DNA of 10,476 bases from Deltaproteobacteria bacterium (GTDB lineage: Bacteria; Desulfobacterota; JADFXK01), in NCBI GenBank assembly GCA_015233285.1, contig JADFYA010000098.1:1-10476 (forward strand), written 5' to 3'. A program made the position numbers and the translations under genes. Of the stretch, positions 1 through 6,722 are shown in pieces (within the stretch, counting starts at the first letter, position 1; each line of letters begins with the position of its first letter). The notes beneath the pieces were generated by a model. The model searched no databases, was not told the DNA's origin, and saw only the letters and a list, made by a program, of their open reading frames with translations.

Positions 1-99
1 GCTAAACATGAACCCCCACGGCCGCAATCGGCAGCCCAACGTGGGTATTCTGTTTTACTCATAGCCTTTCATTTAATCAGCGTAATCAAGGTTCAGACG
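1..99 (+). repeat. Partial copy of palindromic intergenic repeat B (loop and right arm)
   Basis: This stretch is a diverged direct copy of about 817-919. Both contain an AAACATGAA block, a G+C-rich middle, GGGTATTCTGTTTTA, then ATCAG and CAATC/TAATC blocks, ending in GGTTCAGAC. The second copy has about eight extra bases near its right end. In the complete copy the right arm pairs with an upstream left arm; here the left arm would lie before the window. The bases from 100 to 145 show nothing beyond loose CAACA/TCAG heptamer-like sequence. Confidence 0.7.
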
Positions 100-145
100 A
101 TCAACATACCTAACTATCAGCAACATTATTCTAATTCAACAGCAT

Positions 146-220
146 TGGGGCAACGCCCTGGGCTAACCTAGCGCACTCCTTTGGGGCTTATTGGGAGTTG
201 ATCATTTAAGAAAATCACAG
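146..220 (+). repeat. Solo arm of REP-like repeat A
   Basis: The stretch shares a GCCCTGGGCTAACCTAG core, a GGGGCTTAT block and a CATTTA..AAAATCA end with the right arm of the inverted-repeat element at 8521-8595, in the same orientation. The matching left arm is absent from the preceding bases in this window. It sits about 100 bases before the first gene. After it a CCTTAA.TCAATGAC..TTGACA block (about 234-255) follows, exactly as downstream of 8595, so the leaders of the genes at 323 and 8666 share more than this one arm. Confidence 0.75.
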
Positions 221-267
221 GCGATTACGCGGTCCTTAACTCAATGACATTGACAGATAACCGGCGA

Positions 268-288
268 CCAGCAACGAGTAACGAGACC
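268..288 (+). repeat. Short heptanucleotide array in leader of first gene
   Basis: Three consecutive 7-base units (CCAGCAA, CGAGTAA, CGAGACC) match the consensus CNAGCAA of the longer arrays at 919-994 and 8186-8255. The true ribosome site of the downstream gene, GGGAGG at 312-317, lies outside the array. Confidence 0.55.
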
Positions 289-322
289 GGGTCTACCCGA
301 CACGGTAATACGGGAGGGACAA

Positions 323-658
323 ATGAGCGAGGGTTTCAGGTACAACATGCAACATTTGGGTGATATCGTGGTTGGCAAATTGACCAAGATATGCTGCGCC
401 ATCAAAGAGTCGACCAGGGGCATCATCCTGACCTATGACATCCACGACCTGGAGAAGGAAAGGATTCACCTGATCAGGGACATCGGGCGCCGGATCGTAG
501 CCATCCGAAAGAACCATCCCGAACTCGATATATTCAGGGATGATCAATTGATGGAATTGTTCTTCAAGCTCGACAAAGTTGAAGCCGGGTTGGAAGATCG
601 CGAAAATGAAAGAAAAGCAAAACTTGACCCGGCCAACCTGGCTGCAGAGGAAGCTTGA
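323..658 (+). CDS. Small helical-hairpin protein, function unknown
   Basis: This is a 111-residue soluble protein of no family I recognise. The ATG is preceded by a strong GGGAGG at 312-317, which fixes the start. Residues 1-35 carry a short amphipathic stretch with a Cys-Cys pair (CCAIKES). Residues 38-105 read as two charged amphipathic helices joined by a loop around HPELD: the first helix ends in DIG, and the second is followed by a Lys/Ala-rich tail. The hairpin aligns without gaps to residues in the N-terminal part of the HEAT protein at 5061-6722 (shared I-G and Q-L positions, about one residue in five identical), so the two may share a docking or dimerising module. It has its own leader and is separated from the next gene by 341 bases of repeats. 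There is no signal peptide or membrane segment. It could be a small partner of the coiled-coil proteins downstream; that is inference from position. Confidence 0.8.
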   Translation: MSEGFRYNMQHLGDIVVGKLTKICCAIKESTRGIILTYDIHDLEKERIHLIRDIGRRIVAIRKNHPELDIFRDDQLMELFFKLDKVEAGLEDRENERKAKLDPANLAAEEA

Positions 659-710
659 TCTCTTCGTGAGATCTGCCCGCACCTGGGCACGAACCCCTTG
701 TCCGGGTTCG
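657..710 (+). other. Tandem stem-loops after the first gene
   Basis: Two perfect inverted repeats follow the stop codon. GATCTC (657-662) pairs with GAGATC (668-673) around TTCGT, and CGAACCC (690-696) pairs with GGGTTCG (704-710) around a 7-base loop. A GCCC/GGGC pair lies between them. No T-run follows either, so a classical intrinsic terminator is not supported; mRNA end protection or part of the repeat landscape are alternatives. The bases 711-756 show nothing recognisable. Confidence 0.35.
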
Positions 711-756
711 ATGCTGTTGAACAAAGAGTGCGGCTTAGACTGGAATCCGCCTCATT

Positions 757-919
757 GTCTGAACTGTGATTACGCTGATTGACTGATTTACTATGATGTT
801 TGCAGGTTCAAGGCCAAACATGAAACCCCGCGGCCTATCCTTCGGCCCAACCCGAGGGTATTCTGTTTTAATCATAGTCTTTCATTTAATCAGCTAATCA
901 GCGCAATCACGGTTCAGAC
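757..919 (+). repeat. Palindromic intergenic repeat B, complete copy
   Basis: The left arm (about 757-798), starting GTCTGAACTGTGATTACGC, is an imperfect reverse complement of the right arm (about 871-919), which ends CGCAATCACGGTTCAGAC. The roughly 70-base loop contains a CCGCGG-rich block and GGGTATTCTG. The loop and right arm recur at 1-99. Arms of the type GTCTGAAC..TGATTA are, from memory, a widespread style of bacterial intergenic palindrome; no mobile gene accompanies this one. The right arm runs straight into the heptamer array before the next gene. Confidence 0.7.
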
Positions 920-994
920 CAGCACCGAGCAACCAGCAACCAGCAGCCAGCAACAAACACGAGCACCAAGCAACCAGAAACGAGCATCGAGAGG
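919..994 (+). repeat. Heptanucleotide tandem array ending in a ribosome binding site
   Basis: Eleven units in near-perfect 7-base register (one unit is 6 bases) follow the consensus CNAGCAA. The last unit, CGAGAGG at 988-994, is the Shine-Dalgarno sequence of the gene that starts at 1000. The format recalls the short tandemly repeated heptanucleotides of cyanobacteria, but the unit sequence differs. It probably arose by slippage and may serve as an unstructured leader. Confidence 0.75.
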
Positions 995-999
995 TGGCT

Positions 1000-2535
1000 A
1001 TGCCTGTAGGTAGACAAAAAGTAATGATCATCGATGGTGACTCCACTCAGACGGAGGCATTTAAGAAGCTACTGTCCGAGCACTATGACGTCACCACAGT
1101 GGCCACCCCGAAGGAAGCCATAGACAAAGCCAACACAGAGAACTTCGACGTCATCGTCAACGGATATATCCTGCCCATGGTGACCGGACCTGAGGGGATT
1201 AATGAAGTTAGGACGTTAGATAGTTTAATGGTGGAGGAAAAGGCCGCTATATTGAAAAAAATGCGTGAAGCCGTGCTCCGGGTAGAATCCGAATTTCATA
1301 CGGGCAAGGCAGCCGCAGAGGAACTGTTAAAGCATTCGCAGGGCCAATTGGATAATATCCTGGAGCTGCTAAATGGACGAATCCGTGAATTGGAGACGGA
1401 CAAAGCGCAACTTCAGCGAGACTTCAACGGTCTTAAAGACGAGATCAAGACCGCTTCCGTGGCTCAGGCCGGGGCCGAACAAAAAGCCGGAGATGCTCTG
1501 GCCGCCATGAATGAGGCCATGAATAAGGCGGGAACCGCTATCCAGGAGAAGGCCGAAGCCGAAAAAAAGATGCTCGCCGCTATTGAGGCCAAAGCGCAGG
1601 CTGAAAGTCAGGCCAAAACCGATCAAGCCGAGAAAGCCGAAGCTGAAAAAAAGATGCTGGCTGCCATTGAGGCCAAAACGCAGGCTGAAAATCAGGCCAA
1701 AGCCGCCCAGGCCGAGAAGGCCCAGGCCGAGAAAGCCGGGCAAGACGCTCTGACCAAGCGGGCCGAGGCGGAAGGCCGGGCCCAGGAACTCCTCACCGCC
1801 AAGGCCAAAGTCGAAGCAGACTACGCCGCGCTGCAGAAGCAATCGGCCAAACAGATCGAATCCGTCACCAAAGAAATTAATACGGCTTTGAACGACAAGG
1901 CCAGGGTCCAAGAACAGTTGGACACGGCTATCCAGGAGAAAGCAGAGGTCGAAAGAAAATTGGGTATCGCCCTCAGCGACAAGTCCCGGGTCGAGCAGCA
2001 AGCCGAAACGATCTCGCAAGTAAAAGACCAGGTCCAAAAAGACCTGGACGCGGCCCTGGCCAAAAAGACCGAGATGGAAAGAAACGTCCAGAGTTTGAAG
2101 AACGCCGAGGCCAAGCTGGAACATGACCTGGCTGAGCACCAAACCAGGGCGACCCGGGATGTGGAAGCCTTAAAGAAGGACATAAGCACCCTCAATAACG
2201 AACTGCATAAGGCGGTAGCCGCGGCCGACAGCGCGGCCGGGGAGAAGACCGAGGCCGTTAAAAAGGCAGAGGCAGCCCTCAAAGAGAAGACCGTGTTTGA
2301 ACAGAAACTAAACACGGTTCTGGCCGGGTTGGAGGAAGCAGAAAGAAAGAGCGACGCGGCCGAAGAGAAGGCCAAAAAGAATACGGAAGAGCTTACCGCT
2401 CAGGCGGCCCTGCTCAGAAGCGAACTGGAAAAGGCCATCTCTATGGCTGAAACGGCCTTCAAGGAAAAAATGACGGCTGAGGAAAAACTGACCACCATCC
2501 AGAAGAGATGGGAACAATACATGGCGAGTAAATAA
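1000..2535 (+). CDS. Degenerate receiver domain fused to long coiled coil
   Basis: Residues 5-65 read as the first half of a CheY-like receiver. They contain strand one KVMIID, acidic residues D12 and D14, a helix, a second strand VTTVA, and a third strand DVIV followed by the LPMVTGPEG loop. The phospho-acceptor position is Asn (N54), and the later switch Thr/Ser and Lys strands are missing, because the chain goes directly into coiled coil at about residue 75. This predicts a non-phosphorylated protein-binding domain. Residues 75-511 are a nearly unbroken Ala/Glu/Lys/Gln-rich coiled coil with internal 28- and 14-residue repeats. I chose ATG 1000 because GAGAGG at 989-994 is spaced 5 bases from it; a GTG at 994 would overlap that site. 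The next gene starts one base after the stop. The product is a likely cytoplasmic filament or spacer protein; length and the loss of the acceptor make a true response regulator unlikely. Confidence 0.85.
   Translation: MPVGRQKVMIIDGDSTQTEAFKKLLSEHYDVTTVATPKEAIDKANTENFDVIVNGYILPMVTGPEGINEVRTLDSLMVEEKAAILKKMREAVLRVESEFHTGKAAAEELLKHSQGQLDNILELLNGRIRELETDKAQLQRDFNGLKDEIKTASVAQAGAEQKAGDALAAMNEAMNKAGTAIQEKAEAEKKMLAAIEAKAQAESQAKTDQAEKAEAEKKMLAAIEAKTQAENQAKAAQAEKAQAEKAGQDALTKRAEAEGRAQELLTAKAKVEADYAALQKQSAKQIESVTKEINTALNDKARVQEQLDTAIQEKAEVERKLGIALSDKSRVEQQAETISQVKDQVQKDLDAALAKKTEMERNVQSLKNAEAKLEHDLAEHQTRATRDVEALKKDISTLNNELHKAVAAADSAAGEKTEAVKKAEAALKEKTVFEQKLNTVLAGLEEAERKSDAAEEKAKKNTEELTAQAALLRSELEKAISMAETAFKEKMTAEEKLTTIQKRWEQYMASK
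1549..1716 (+). repeat. 84-base tandem duplication within coiled-coil gene
   Basis: Two in-frame 84-base copies (1549-1632 and 1633-1716) encode 28 residues each, beginning KAEAEKKMLAAIEAK and differing at only a few positions. Twenty-eight residues are four heptads, so the duplication keeps coiled-coil register. High base-level similarity suggests a recent event. Confidence 0.85.
1885..2094 (+). repeat. Five 42-base (14-residue) repeats in coiled-coil gene
   Basis: Five consecutive 14-residue units (two heptads each) start at 1885, 1927, 1969, 2011 and 2053. They follow a pattern of A-(L/I)-x-x-K-x-x-V-E-x-x-L. Base identity is lower than in the 84-base duplication, so this expansion looks older. 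Confidence 0.7.
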
Positions 2536-2536
2536 T

Positions 2537-3574
2537 ATGACGCAGCTCTTCGACGCCGGCGGAAGTCGGGACGTATCCGAGCTGACCCGGCAGAGCAACT
2601 ACCTGTCTGGGCAATTGGCCGAATTGTCGGCTGAACTGGATTCCACCAAAGAGGCGCTGACCGCCAAGACCGCCTACTTGCAATCCCTGTCCCGGGAATA
2701 CGCCTTGACCACAAATAAAATCAGGGAGTCCTCCGCTGAGATTTACCGGTTTAAGAAAAAACGGACCGACATTGATGAAGGAGCTTTACTCCTACTCCAG
2801 GAGTTTGAACGCAGCCGGTCTGAACTGATCCAGCTTGAGAAGCGGAAACAAGACCTGGACCGGAAGATTGCCCAGGCCGGCCAAGATCAGCTCCAATCTG
2901 TCACGGACCTGGCTGCTCTTGATCAGTCGCGACAGGAAGTTCTGCCCCGAATGAAAGACCTGGAGTTAGAATCTGCGCAGTTGACCTCGGCAATAAGCAG
3001 CAATTTAGCGGACGCGTCATCCAAGGTGGAGAAAACCGAACACACATTGGATCAAATGCTGGGCAAGCTGCTGGGTTATATCGGCGAGCGGGATTCAATT
3101 AAGGACATGATAAATGAACAAGAGGCGGCCGTCTTCCAATTAAAAGATGAGATTGACCATCTTAGCCGGCGGATCCAAGATCTGAAAGAGACGAAATTAC
3201 TTCTGCAGAAAAGAACTACCGCAACGGATGAGCTGGATGAATTGAACCGGGACGTCGGGTCCGTGGAGGTGGAGTTGAAGGCGCGGCGCAAAGAGCTTGC
3301 GGCGAAAAGGCAACAGCTTGAGGCCCTGACTCGGCAGAACGATGAACGCTCCGCAACTATCGATTCTCTGGGAAAAGAAGTGGGACCGTATCTGGCCGCC
3401 CGGACGGCCTTGGAGGCGGTTAAAGAAAGGGATGCGGCCTTGGCCGCCTCAATCAAAGACGGATTGACGAAATTTGTGGATTTGTTTCAGGAAAACGTCA
3501 GGCTGGGACAGGATATCCACAAAACGGCGGATAAGAGCGCCGCTCTCATTTCGTTTAGTAAAGCTTTTAGTTAA
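2537..3574 (+). CDS. Coiled-coil protein, SMC/intermediate-filament-like rod, function unknown
   Basis: This 345-residue soluble protein is almost all heptad-patterned helix. A rod from about residue 15 to 170 is followed by a short break near GKLLGYIGERDS (about 176). A second rod runs to about 275, then a hinge around KEVGPYLAARTALE (about 280-292), and a C-terminal helix that ends in a Ser/Phe-rich tail (SFSKAFS). There is no Walker motif, so it is not an SMC-type ATPase despite the rod resemblance. The start is one base after the previous stop; no strong ribosome site precedes the ATG, and translational coupling to the upstream gene is likely. The pair therefore should be made in linked amounts. 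A structural or adaptor role is inferred from composition and neighbours only; general database hits to long coiled coils would not be informative of function. Confidence 0.8.
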   Translation: MTQLFDAGGSRDVSELTRQSNYLSGQLAELSAELDSTKEALTAKTAYLQSLSREYALTTNKIRESSAEIYRFKKKRTDIDEGALLLLQEFERSRSELIQLEKRKQDLDRKIAQAGQDQLQSVTDLAALDQSRQEVLPRMKDLELESAQLTSAISSNLADASSKVEKTEHTLDQMLGKLLGYIGERDSIKDMINEQEAAVFQLKDEIDHLSRRIQDLKETKLLLQKRTTATDELDELNRDVGSVEVELKARRKELAAKRQQLEALTRQNDERSATIDSLGKEVGPYLAARTALEAVKERDAALAASIKDGLTKFVDLFQENVRLGQDIHKTADKSAALISFSKAFS

Positions 3575-3591
3575 CCCTGGGCAAGCGGACA

Positions 3592-3612
3592 GGGAGGACT
3601 ACCGTGCTTTAA
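3592..3612 (+). promoter_or_regulatory. Strong ribosome site with two-codon frame ahead of next gene
   Basis: GGGAGG at 3592-3597 is spaced 6 bases from a GTG at 3604, and the frame GTG-CTT-TAA ends at once. That GTG is in the same frame as the gene beginning at 3670, with no other stop between 3613 and 3670. It is either the remains of an older start killed by the TAA, or a minimal leader frame. The remaining bases of the 95-base gap hold the real ribosome site, GGAGA at 3659-3663. Confidence 0.4.
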
Positions 3613-3669
3613 TTTTTGCTTGGTCTCGCCCCTTTATTAACGGAATGGCATGAAAGACGGAGATGCATC

Positions 3670-4869
3670 ATGTTAAATCAGGACAACGCATCGGTTCTGA
3701 TGGGAAAAAGATTACAGGATATTGCCAATAGAGTGGCATCTCAACTTCAGGCCAGAAAGATCCGAGACGTTCTTGATCATGAGATCAGCAAAAGTAGCCG
3801 TGCGGCGGAGCACCTCAAGGACAAGCTGACCATTGTTCGGACTCGGCTCACCGAAACCCTTCAGTCCATCGCCGGCCTGGAGCCGCGGTTGAAAGAACCT
3901 AGGCAGACGCTGGCGCAGTTGGAGGAAGAAAGACAAAGGGCCGAAATAGAATATCTGAGGCTAAAGGACCTGGAAAAAGATCTGGAAGCCAAATTGGAGC
4001 ACTTGCCGCAAGTAAGATCGGAAGTGATCAAACGGCGGCAGGAGGTCCGGAAAGCAAAGGCGGAGTTTGAATCCTTACAGATCAGTCTGCAGAATAATGT
4101 CACCCAAAAATCCCAACTGGAAGCAGAAGTAAAGTCGCTCCAGGCCAGATTTCAACGGCTCTCGGAAGAGATTCCCATGCTTAGGAATGTCCGTGATATG
4201 ATCCTGGGCCAGAAGCCGGAAGGCATGAATGAGGCTACTTTTCGGGAGATTCAACCTAACCTGGATACTTCCGTTGCGGATTATTCCCACGACGTGGCGG
4301 CTCAGGTAGAACAAATCGAACAAGAATTGGCCGAGTTAAACAAACGGATGGACCAGCGCCTGACGGTCCAAAAACAGCACCAGGCCGAGGTGGCTCAACG
4401 GCAACAAATGGTGGCTGAGTTGAAGGCCGGATTGGGGATTGAGGTCTCTTCGGAGATGATTCAGACCGAGCTTGATGCACTCGAAGATCAAAAACAGACC
4501 AGACTTAATCAATTGGAAGCCGGTAAGGTGGAGATGGTTGGCCTGAAAGCGGATCTTCAAGAAATAGATGCACAATTGGCCCAGGCCCGAGAGACTGAAG
4601 AGAAGTCTAAGAAGCGGCTGGCCCATCTTAATTCCGTTAAGCAAGATATGGGCCGCATCGACAATCTCGTCCAGGAGATTGAACGGCTGGCCGATGAAAC
4701 TAACCGGTTGGAGATGAGGGCGGAAGTCAATACGGGATTGCATGAAATTGTTCAGCAAGTAGAAGAAAAAGTGGAATCCGTCCATCACCGGCTACAGTCC
4801 GCTTTTGAGAACAACCAGAAATTTTACCATGATCTTTATCAGGAATTAATAAAGCCGTTGGCTTATTGA
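3670..4869 (+). CDS. Two-rod coiled-coil protein, function unknown
   Basis: This is a 399-residue soluble protein. I chose ATG 3670 because GGAGA at 3659-3663 lies 6 bases upstream; a TTG at 3616 would add 18 residues but has no ribosome site. A helical head (about 1-40) leads to a first coiled coil to about residue 175. A Pro/Gly-containing break (LGQKPEGMNEATF, about 178-190, extending to about 205) separates it from a second coiled coil to about 380. The C-terminus is aromatic (FYHDLYQELIKPLAY), which could be a docking peptide. The rod-hinge-rod plan with equal arms suggests folding back at the hinge or formation of an extended dimer. No nucleotide-binding motif is present. It lies 95 bases after the previous gene and 191 before the HEAT protein. 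I do not recognise a named family. Confidence 0.82.
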   Translation: MLNQDNASVLMGKRLQDIANRVASQLQARKIRDVLDHEISKSSRAAEHLKDKLTIVRTRLTETLQSIAGLEPRLKEPRQTLAQLEEERQRAEIEYLRLKDLEKDLEAKLEHLPQVRSEVIKRRQEVRKAKAEFESLQISLQNNVTQKSQLEAEVKSLQARFQRLSEEIPMLRNVRDMILGQKPEGMNEATFREIQPNLDTSVADYSHDVAAQVEQIEQELAELNKRMDQRLTVQKQHQAEVAQRQQMVAELKAGLGIEVSSEMIQTELDALEDQKQTRLNQLEAGKVEMVGLKADLQEIDAQLAQARETEEKSKKRLAHLNSVKQDMGRIDNLVQEIERLADETNRLEMRAEVNTGLHEIVQQVEEKVESVHHRLQSAFENNQKFYHDLYQELIKPLAY

Positions 4870-4988
4870 CCGGCAACTAAATAAGAAGGTTCTGGGAGTA
4901 ACCCAAGTGTTGCGGCTAGGAGGTACGAGTCAAAGCCATTGATTTGGGGAAGTTCGAGCCCTTGAGCTATTGACATCGACGCACGACA

Positions 4989-5029
4989 CCTAACCCGTAA
5001 CTCGCAACCCTACCTCGTAACTCGTAACC
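4989..5029 (+). repeat. Heptanucleotide array, CGTAACC type
   Basis: Six units in 7-base register (one is 6 bases) with consensus CGTAAC(T/C) occupy the leader of the HEAT-repeat gene. They are related to the CNAGCAA arrays upstream of other genes, with T for G in the third to fourth positions. A TTGACA preceded by CTA at 4967-4975 lies just before, as it does near the arrays at 250, 8245 and 8629. The rest of the 4870-5060 gap shows no terminator or gene. Confidence 0.6.
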
Positions 5030-5060
5030 TGAAAGCACGCGACACATGGAGGATAATTGT

Positions 5061-6722
5061 ATGGAAAACGAATACGCAGAAAGAACTGGGTTTTGGGGTG
5101 GCGTGGCCAAAGTATTGAACGCCGGAGGAAGCGCGACCGTGTATGCCTATGATTCCGCCGCCACCGCCTTGGGTAAACTGTTTACGGTGATCAAGAAGAC
5201 ACCGGATCTACCGGGTAAGGCCAAGGGGATGTTCACCGGCGGACTGGGGATGATCCGACCCGGCGAAATCAAGATACTTGAGCAGAAGATTAAGGACTAT
5301 GAAAGTAAAATAAAGATGTTGTATTATGAAATCGGCAAAGAAGGCGCCGAGCATGGAGCCGCTGAAGCCCCCCTGGCCACGGAAAACGTAACTCAGTTAA
5401 TTGCCGATGTTAGAGAATATGAAAAGGAAATCCAAAGATTCCTGAGACGGATTGAGGAAATAAAGGAACAAAAAGATGCGGCCGCCTCCAGGAAACAGAG
5501 GCACCGTGACGATGCCGGATTAGCCAAAGAAAGTGAACAGATATCGGAAGAACTGATCTTGAAGGGAGTTGCTTCGGCGATTAAGAAGGCCCTAAAAGAA
5601 GGTATATTTGAATCTGTCTCTGACCGGGCTGTGTTTGAAAGGGTGGCCAATGATCTCCTGGACAGTGAAACGGAGATAAAGATCCTGGCCGCCGCCGAGT
5701 TGGGCAAAATGGGTAATTACGCCGCCGTTCCCATCTTCATGGAGGCGGTCAAATTTGATAACCCGGCCCTGGTCTCCGAAATCATTAATTCACTCATCGG
5801 GATCGGTGATCTGCGGGCTATCCCATTGTTTAAGAAGAATATTTACCATCCCGGTTATCAGGTCCGAATCGGCTGCCTCAGGGGACTTTATAAACTGGCC
5901 GCGGCTGAGGACGCAGGTCCGCTGCTCATTGAAAGCCTCAGAGATAAACACCCTGAAGTGAGAAGAACAGCGATCACCTTCATTGGTTGGAAGGACTATG
6001 CTGATGCAGTCCCCGCCCTGATCCAGTGCCTTAAGGACGAAGAGGTTCGAGTTCGGAAAGCGGCGGTATCAGCCCTGGCCAACCTTAAGGATAAAGCGGC
6101 TGTTTTGCCTTTGATTAAACTTCTGGGAGACAAAGAGATAGAGATTAGAGAAAAAGCCTTTGACTCCATCAGGTTGATTACCGGTGAAGAACTTACCTTT
6201 GATGTTCATGCCTCAGGCAAAGCCCTAACTGAATCCGTCAACAGCTTGCGGGGCTGGTGGCAAGAGGCGCGGATGGGTAAACTGGAACCGGCGGCCGTTG
6301 AATCGTTCGTGGAGGCTAGCCCGGCTCCGGCAGAGATTATGGAACCGGTGGAGAGCGTCCCGGAACCCATTGAACCCGAATTAGAATCCCAGGCCGTGGA
6401 AGAGACTACCGAGACTCTATCCGAACCGGAAGCCCCACATTTGGGCGAGCCTGAAGCCGCGGATTTACCTGAACCGGAAGAGGCTGATATACCCGAGCCG
6501 GAGGAAGACGCCGTCGTCACCATCGAGCCGGCCGAAACAGAGCCTTCACTTGAGGCCGCCCCTGCAGATGATGTTGAAAAGATAGAACCGGCCTTAACGG
6601 AGGAATCCGAATCCATCACTGAAGCTGAAGAGCCCGAACCGACCGTTGCCGCGACCACTGAGACTAAACCTGAAAAAGCCGATGAAGAAACAGAGGAAGA
6701 TGATGGCTACATCACCAGGTGA
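5061..6722 (+). CDS. HEAT-repeat protein with helical N-terminus and Pro/Glu-rich tail
   Basis: This is a 553-residue soluble protein. GGAGG at 5048-5052 is 8 bases from ATG 5061, so I prefer it to the ATG at 5046, which overlaps that site. Residues 1-65 are Gly/Ala-rich and amphipathic. Residues about 68-143 form two charged helices with an I-G turn, resembling the small protein at 323-658. Residues about 195-375 hold six HEAT-type helical repeats (for example VRRTAITFIG and VRKAAVSALANL), closed by a WW-containing helix (LRGWWQEA, about 395-403) as in many bacterial HEAT proteins. Residues about 411-553 are an acidic, disordered tail with four octapeptide EPE repeats. HEAT solenoids bind other proteins, so this is a candidate hub for the surrounding coiled-coil proteins. 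Phycobilin-lyase-type HEAT proteins are a family alternative, but nothing here supports pigment synthesis. The 3' end overlaps the next gene by 20 bases. Confidence 0.87.
   Translation: MENEYAERTGFWGGVAKVLNAGGSATVYAYDSAATALGKLFTVIKKTPDLPGKAKGMFTGGLGMIRPGEIKILEQKIKDYESKIKMLYYEIGKEGAEHGAAEAPLATENVTQLIADVREYEKEIQRFLRRIEEIKEQKDAAASRKQRHRDDAGLAKESEQISEELILKGVASAIKKALKEGIFESVSDRAVFERVANDLLDSETEIKILAAAELGKMGNYAAVPIFMEAVKFDNPALVSEIINSLIGIGDLRAIPLFKKNIYHPGYQVRIGCLRGLYKLAAAEDAGPLLIESLRDKHPEVRRTAITFIGWKDYADAVPALIQCLKDEEVRVRKAAVSALANLKDKAAVLPLIKLLGDKEIEIREKAFDSIRLITGEELTFDVHASGKALTESVNSLRGWWQEARMGKLEPAAVESFVEASPAPAEIMEPVESVPEPIEPELESQAVEETTETLSEPEAPHLGEPEAADLPEPEEADIPEPEEDAVVTIEPAETEPSLEAAPADDVEKIEPALTEESESITEAEEPEPTVAATTETKPEKADEETEEDDGYITR
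6417..6512 (+). repeat. Four 24-base repeats encoding EPE octapeptides
   Basis: Four in-frame 24-base units (starting 6417, 6441, 6465, 6489) encode L/I-x-E-P-E-(A/E)-A-D-like octapeptides inside the acidic tail of the HEAT protein. Such Pro/Glu repeats form extended linkers; copy number is likely to vary between relatives. Confidence 0.75.

Noticed and set aside
675..710. tRNA T-arm-like sequence with GGGTTCG
   Set aside because: No acceptor stem, anticodon arm or CCA end can be formed around it; it is only a 7-base stem-loop.
579..782. Plus-strand 67-codon frame overlapping the end of the first gene
   Set aside because: It overlaps the first gene by 80 bases in another frame, lacks a ribosome site and runs into the left arm of the palindromic repeat.
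919..994. CRISPR array
   Set aside because: Units are 7 bases with no spacers; it is a simple tandem repeat.
1369..2142. Long minus-strand open frame opposite the coiled-coil gene
   Set aside because: It is a shadow of the Ala/Glu/Lys-rich plus-strand gene; the translation is Leu/Phe/Gly-rich with no start context, as expected from the reverse of GCC/GAG/AAG codons.
2537..4869. SMC or RecN-type ATPases
   Set aside because: Neither coiled-coil protein has Walker A, Walker B or ABC signature motifs, so only the rod resembles SMC.
4970..4975. TTGACA as a -35 promoter box (also at 250-255, 8245-8250, 8629-8634)
   Set aside because: No acceptable -10 box lies 16-18 bases downstream at any of the four sites I checked, and the hexamer is part of a repeated CTATTGACA or CATTGACA block, so it is better explained as repeat sequence.
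6206..6658. Minus-strand Ser/Gly/Ala-rich frame opposite the HEAT protein tail
   Set aside because: The composition is the direct complement of the Pro/Glu-coding repeats, and no ribosome site precedes it.
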